DNA from: Glaciimonas sp. | Lineage (GTDB): Bacteria; Pseudomonadota; Gammaproteobacteria; Burkholderiales; Burkholderiaceae | DNA length: 10,372 bases | Reading direction: 5' to 3' | Assembly: GCA_014377145.1 (NCBI GenBank) | Contig: JACMQE010000137.1 | Coordinates: forward strand, 1 to 10,372 | Part shown: piece by piece, positions 8,401-10,372 of the stretch | Position numbering within the stretch: the stretch's first letter is position 1 | Layout: each line of letters starts with the position of its first letter | Position numbers and translations under genes: made by a program | The notes under the pieces: model-generated | Database searches by the model: none | What the model saw: only the letters and a program-made list of their open reading frames with translations | Told to the model about the DNA's origin: nothing

Positions 8401-9479
8401 TCAGTCTATCATTGTTTTTGATTGAAAAATCGATCAACGAAAAGTGATGCCCCTTACTGCCGAAGGTTGGGGCTCCGTCTTCTGGCATCGACCCAATCTC
8501 TTCACTTGCCGAAATCCTGCCGCTTACTTTGCGCAAGCGCGCCAACCAATCCGATAACTCAAGGTCGGCATTGAAACTACGCACTTTCGCATACTCCAGA
8601 TCAAGCCATGCACGTACCGAGCCTGTGCCTTGATTAAGCTCTATCGGGTAATCAAAATAAGCTTTCCAGATATTCAAATCAGTATTCTGCAGATTCGCGT
8701 ACAGTGTTCCTTTCCAGTGGGTAATATCAGCCTTTTTACGTGTACATGCAAAATGGGAAGAATCGGCGCGAACATCGATCGGTGTCGCAAACTTTGCTGG
8801 CGGGATCGCCTGTATCGACAACAGGTGGTGGCGCCAGTGATTGCGCAGCACCCCGTTCACATTGTTAATACCAGTTTTGGTGCTGCCCGTAATTTATCGG
8901 TCCAGCGGATGCTGCCCTGACGGATCACAATTTGATGTTGTCCGAACACCCATTCAGCACCGCCTTCGCCGTTATGGGTATTCCAGCGACAAACAGGTTA
9001 CCTTGCGCATCCCTCTCTATCTGTAGATTCGACCGATAATTTCAAGCGTATCTAGACGCAACGTCTCCAGCAATACCGAGCGCCAGGATATATTGGCGGC
9101 AACCTCTGGAAAACGCAACGCTAGCACATTTTTTGTCGTGTGCCAGAAGATTAGTCAACGTCAGCTTGGGTTGAAATCTTTCCCAGGTTGCGGCAATGGC
9201 ACCAAGGGTGATGGGCGTGCCGAAGATACTACTGGCAAACTGTTCGACGTTACTTTTATAGAGGTTGATGTTTGGTAACCCCACGTAACGCAGGGTCAAA
9301 AACATACCGTAAAACAGAAAGTATGCGACTACCAATGCCTTAAAGGCAAACCCAACTACATGATGGATCAGCCGATTGATGTGATTTTATACGCCCGCGA
9401 TCTGAGGCCACAAAAGTCTGAGGCGCGGGAACGTAATACGGCTTTCAGTTGGCGGATATTTTTGTTGCTCTAGAGACAT
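5449..9479 (-). pseudogene. yhdP: YhdP family AsmA-like envelope protein, multiply broken
   Basis: YhdP is a very large AsmA-like inner-membrane/periplasmic protein; in E. coli it contributes to phospholipid transport to the outer membrane. Here it spans about 1,343 codons, close to family length. From the 5' end: ATG at 9479 with a basic N-terminus; a membrane helix ('ALVVAYFLFYGMFLTLRYV'); 'FGTPITLGAIAATWERFQPK'; 'RQGSIRWTDKLRAAPKLVL'; 'NHWRHHLLSIQA'; 'LPLHTPEHLRDWLVGALKGG'; and the conserved C-terminus 'INPVVGIGTFLAQLFLREPL' to 'YEITGPWTNPLVKK'. Lesions include stop 9387-9389 with a frameshift, a frameshift at T6 9129-9134, frame changes near 9043, 8975 and 8870, two compensating shifts around 8058-8130, a stop near 7868 with a shift near 7830, a likely deletion with shift near 7455-7465, TGA 6629-6631, a shift near 6600, TAG 6571-6573 and TAG 6217-6219. 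The last 1 kb has only the single TAG. Confidence 0.9.
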
Positions 9480-9656
9480 TAAATCAATATATAAATTAGT
9501 GATTCATAAACATAAAGCGCAAAAAAATTGAAAAACACAAAAATCGCTCCTTGTTTCTGCAAAGAAGTGCCCCTCCGCCTATAAATAAATCCAATTAGGG
9601 CTTATTAATTTCTAGAACTTAGCACCATGTTCGCATGGATAGTCACTGAAAACGTT
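9480..9656. other. AT-rich spacer upstream of yhdP, no gene seen
   Basis: This stretch would hold the yhdP promoter, reading leftward. It is AT-rich with A runs. I find no convincing coding frame and no clear ribosome binding site before the yhdP ATG at 9479, which is itself a sign of decay. A small hairpin (CCATG-TTCG-CATGG, 9625-9638) has a stable-type tetraloop but no following T run. Confidence 0.5.
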
Positions 9657-9788
9657 CTAACCCCGTAAAACTCGTTTAAAACCGCGTTGAGACTGTATTA
9701 AAACTCCGAGGCGACGCAATTGATCAGTATTAATCACCCACAAGTCAGCAATAATCCGTTGTGCATATGTAAATACGTATTCAGGTAC
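9657..9788 (-). pseudogene. Possible rmlA (glucose-1-phosphate thymidylyltransferase) C-terminal remnant
   Basis: The minus strand has 43 open codons ending in TAG at 9657-9659. They read 'VPEYVFTYAQRIIADLWVIN' followed by 'TDQLRRLGVLIQSQRGFKRV'. The pattern resembles, from memory, the RmlA C-terminus: a Pro-Glu, an aromatic followed by an Ile-Asp/Asn, a 'xQLxRLA' helix, then a Gly-aromatic-x-x-Tyr-Leu ending. Key family residues are altered (Lys-Arg where Gly-Gln is usual in 'GYGQYLL'). No start is visible and a TAA lies just upstream in the same frame. It lies directly before glnE on the opposite strand. If correct it is a short relic of an O-antigen or dTDP-rhamnose gene. It could also be a chance open frame. 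Confidence 0.3.
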
Positions 9789-9806
9789 TTATTCCACTCC
9801 ATTTTT

Positions 9807-10372
9807 ATGACGCCCAAAAGCCTTGACTACATCCCTCATTAGCACCACCGCAAGATCACATTTTTATACCCGTTGGGTCAACGCAGAAGCCAGTCGTACA
9901 GAAAAAATTGCTGATTCATCACAATTACCCTTAATTGGGTCGCCATTTGTAAAGCTATTACAAAATGAAACCGATGCTGGTATGCCATTGCCCCCGCGAT
10001 GCGGCGCTTACGAAATTTGATTATTTGTATGCTGATTAAGCGTGACTTAAGCGGCGTGGCCGATTTAGAGGAAGTCGTCAGTACCATGACGGGCTTTGCC
10101 GATTTTGTGGAGACCCCCCCCCATCTGGCCAGCATTATGGGCGAAATGATTGGGTTACACGGCACACCAATCGGTGAGGAGTCCGGTCTGCCGCAAGAAC
10201 TGATCGTCTTGGGCATGGACAAACTGGGTGGCGGTGAGCTGAATATGTCGTCGGATATCGATTTAATTTTTGTGTATGCTGAAGATGGCGATACCAAGAC
10301 TGACAATGCGGAACAACGATCACTCTCAAATCATGAATTCTTTGTGCGCCTTGGCAAAAAGCTGATTGCCGC
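9807..10372 (+). pseudogene. glnE: GlnE glutamine synthetase adenylyltransferase/adenylyl-removing enzyme, 5' part, frameshifted
   Basis: GlnE adds and removes AMP on glutamine synthetase in response to PII and glutamine. Only about the first fifth of the usual 900-plus codons is in the window; the rest runs off the right edge. Frame 1 gives 'LISTTARSHFYTRWVNAEAS' and '[10 protein letters not shown]'. Frame 3 from about 9999 continues without stops: '[20 protein letters not shown]', 'TMTGFADF', '[19 protein letters not shown]' and '[19 protein letters not shown]', which holds the nucleotidyltransferase Asp-x-Asp. A one-base loss after the C run at 9991-9995 explains the shift. The start is uncertain: ATG 9807 is in frame 3 and reaches TAG after 11 codons, while frame 1 offers TTG 9823, so a second small indel near the start is likely. 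The usual 'GMGKLGG' reads GMDKLGG. A C9 run lies at 10114-10122. It may be a pseudogene, or the indels may be sequencing errors. Confidence 0.85.

Noticed and set aside
9625..9638. Hairpin CCATG-TTCG-CATGG as a transcription terminator.
   Set aside because: The stem is only 5 bp, there is no following T run, and no gene ends next to it.
1..10372. tRNA, rRNA, CRISPR arrays, riboswitches or tandem repeats.
   Set aside because: None seen on either strand when reading the window by eye.

Overview
The window looks like a stretch of chromosome from a betaproteobacterium (Burkholderiales-like, possibly close to Oxalobacteraceae) in an advanced but recent phase of gene decay. I infer the lineage from the family resemblance of the Tad pilus proteins, YhdP and GlnE, and from yhdP lying next to and divergent from glnE, an arrangement I associate with Burkholderiales. 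Base composition is moderate, not the extreme AT richness of ancient symbionts. Almost every gene is recognisable along most of its length yet carries stops and frameshifts. This pattern fits a host-restricted or recently symbiotic lineage, although some homopolymer indels could be sequencing errors.

Region 1 (1-4174, + strand) is a decayed Tad/Flp (type IVc) pilus operon: the C-terminus of CpaB/RcpC, an FHA-domain-containing CpaF/TadA ATPase, TadB and TadC. cpaB runs straight into the FHA part of cpaF, so the secretin (cpaC) and TadZ/CpaE genes usually found between them are absent here. Between tadB and tadC lies a short element of about 0.1 kb with perfect 12-bp inverted termini, like a MITE or a collapsed insertion sequence. 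tadC has lost its start codon (ATA) and has an internal TGA.

Region 2 (4175-4836, + strand) holds unassigned small remnants, one with a signal-peptide-like start, and a DUF192 gene that overlaps the preceding remnant by ATGA and has one frameshift. It appears to be the tail of the pilus operon.

Region 3 (4905-9479, - strand) holds a fragment of acetoacetate decarboxylase cut off near its Schiff-base lysine, then a nearly full-length yhdP pseudogene (AsmA-like envelope protein, about 1,340 codons) with at least a dozen lesions, including a pair of compensating frameshifts.

Region 4 (9480-10372) is a gene-poor spacer with a weak rmlA-like remnant on the minus strand, followed by the 5' part of glnE (+ strand), which has at least one frameshift and runs off the window.

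Taken together, the window would once have supplied an adhesive pilus, an envelope lipid-transport or permeability factor (YhdP), ketone-body metabolism (Adc) and nitrogen regulation of glutamine synthetase (GlnE). As read, none of these genes is intact. I did not find a convincing new biological system. The points most worth checking are the FHA-CpaF fusion, the cpaB/cpaF junction, the inverted-repeat element and the DUF192 gene beside the Tad genes.
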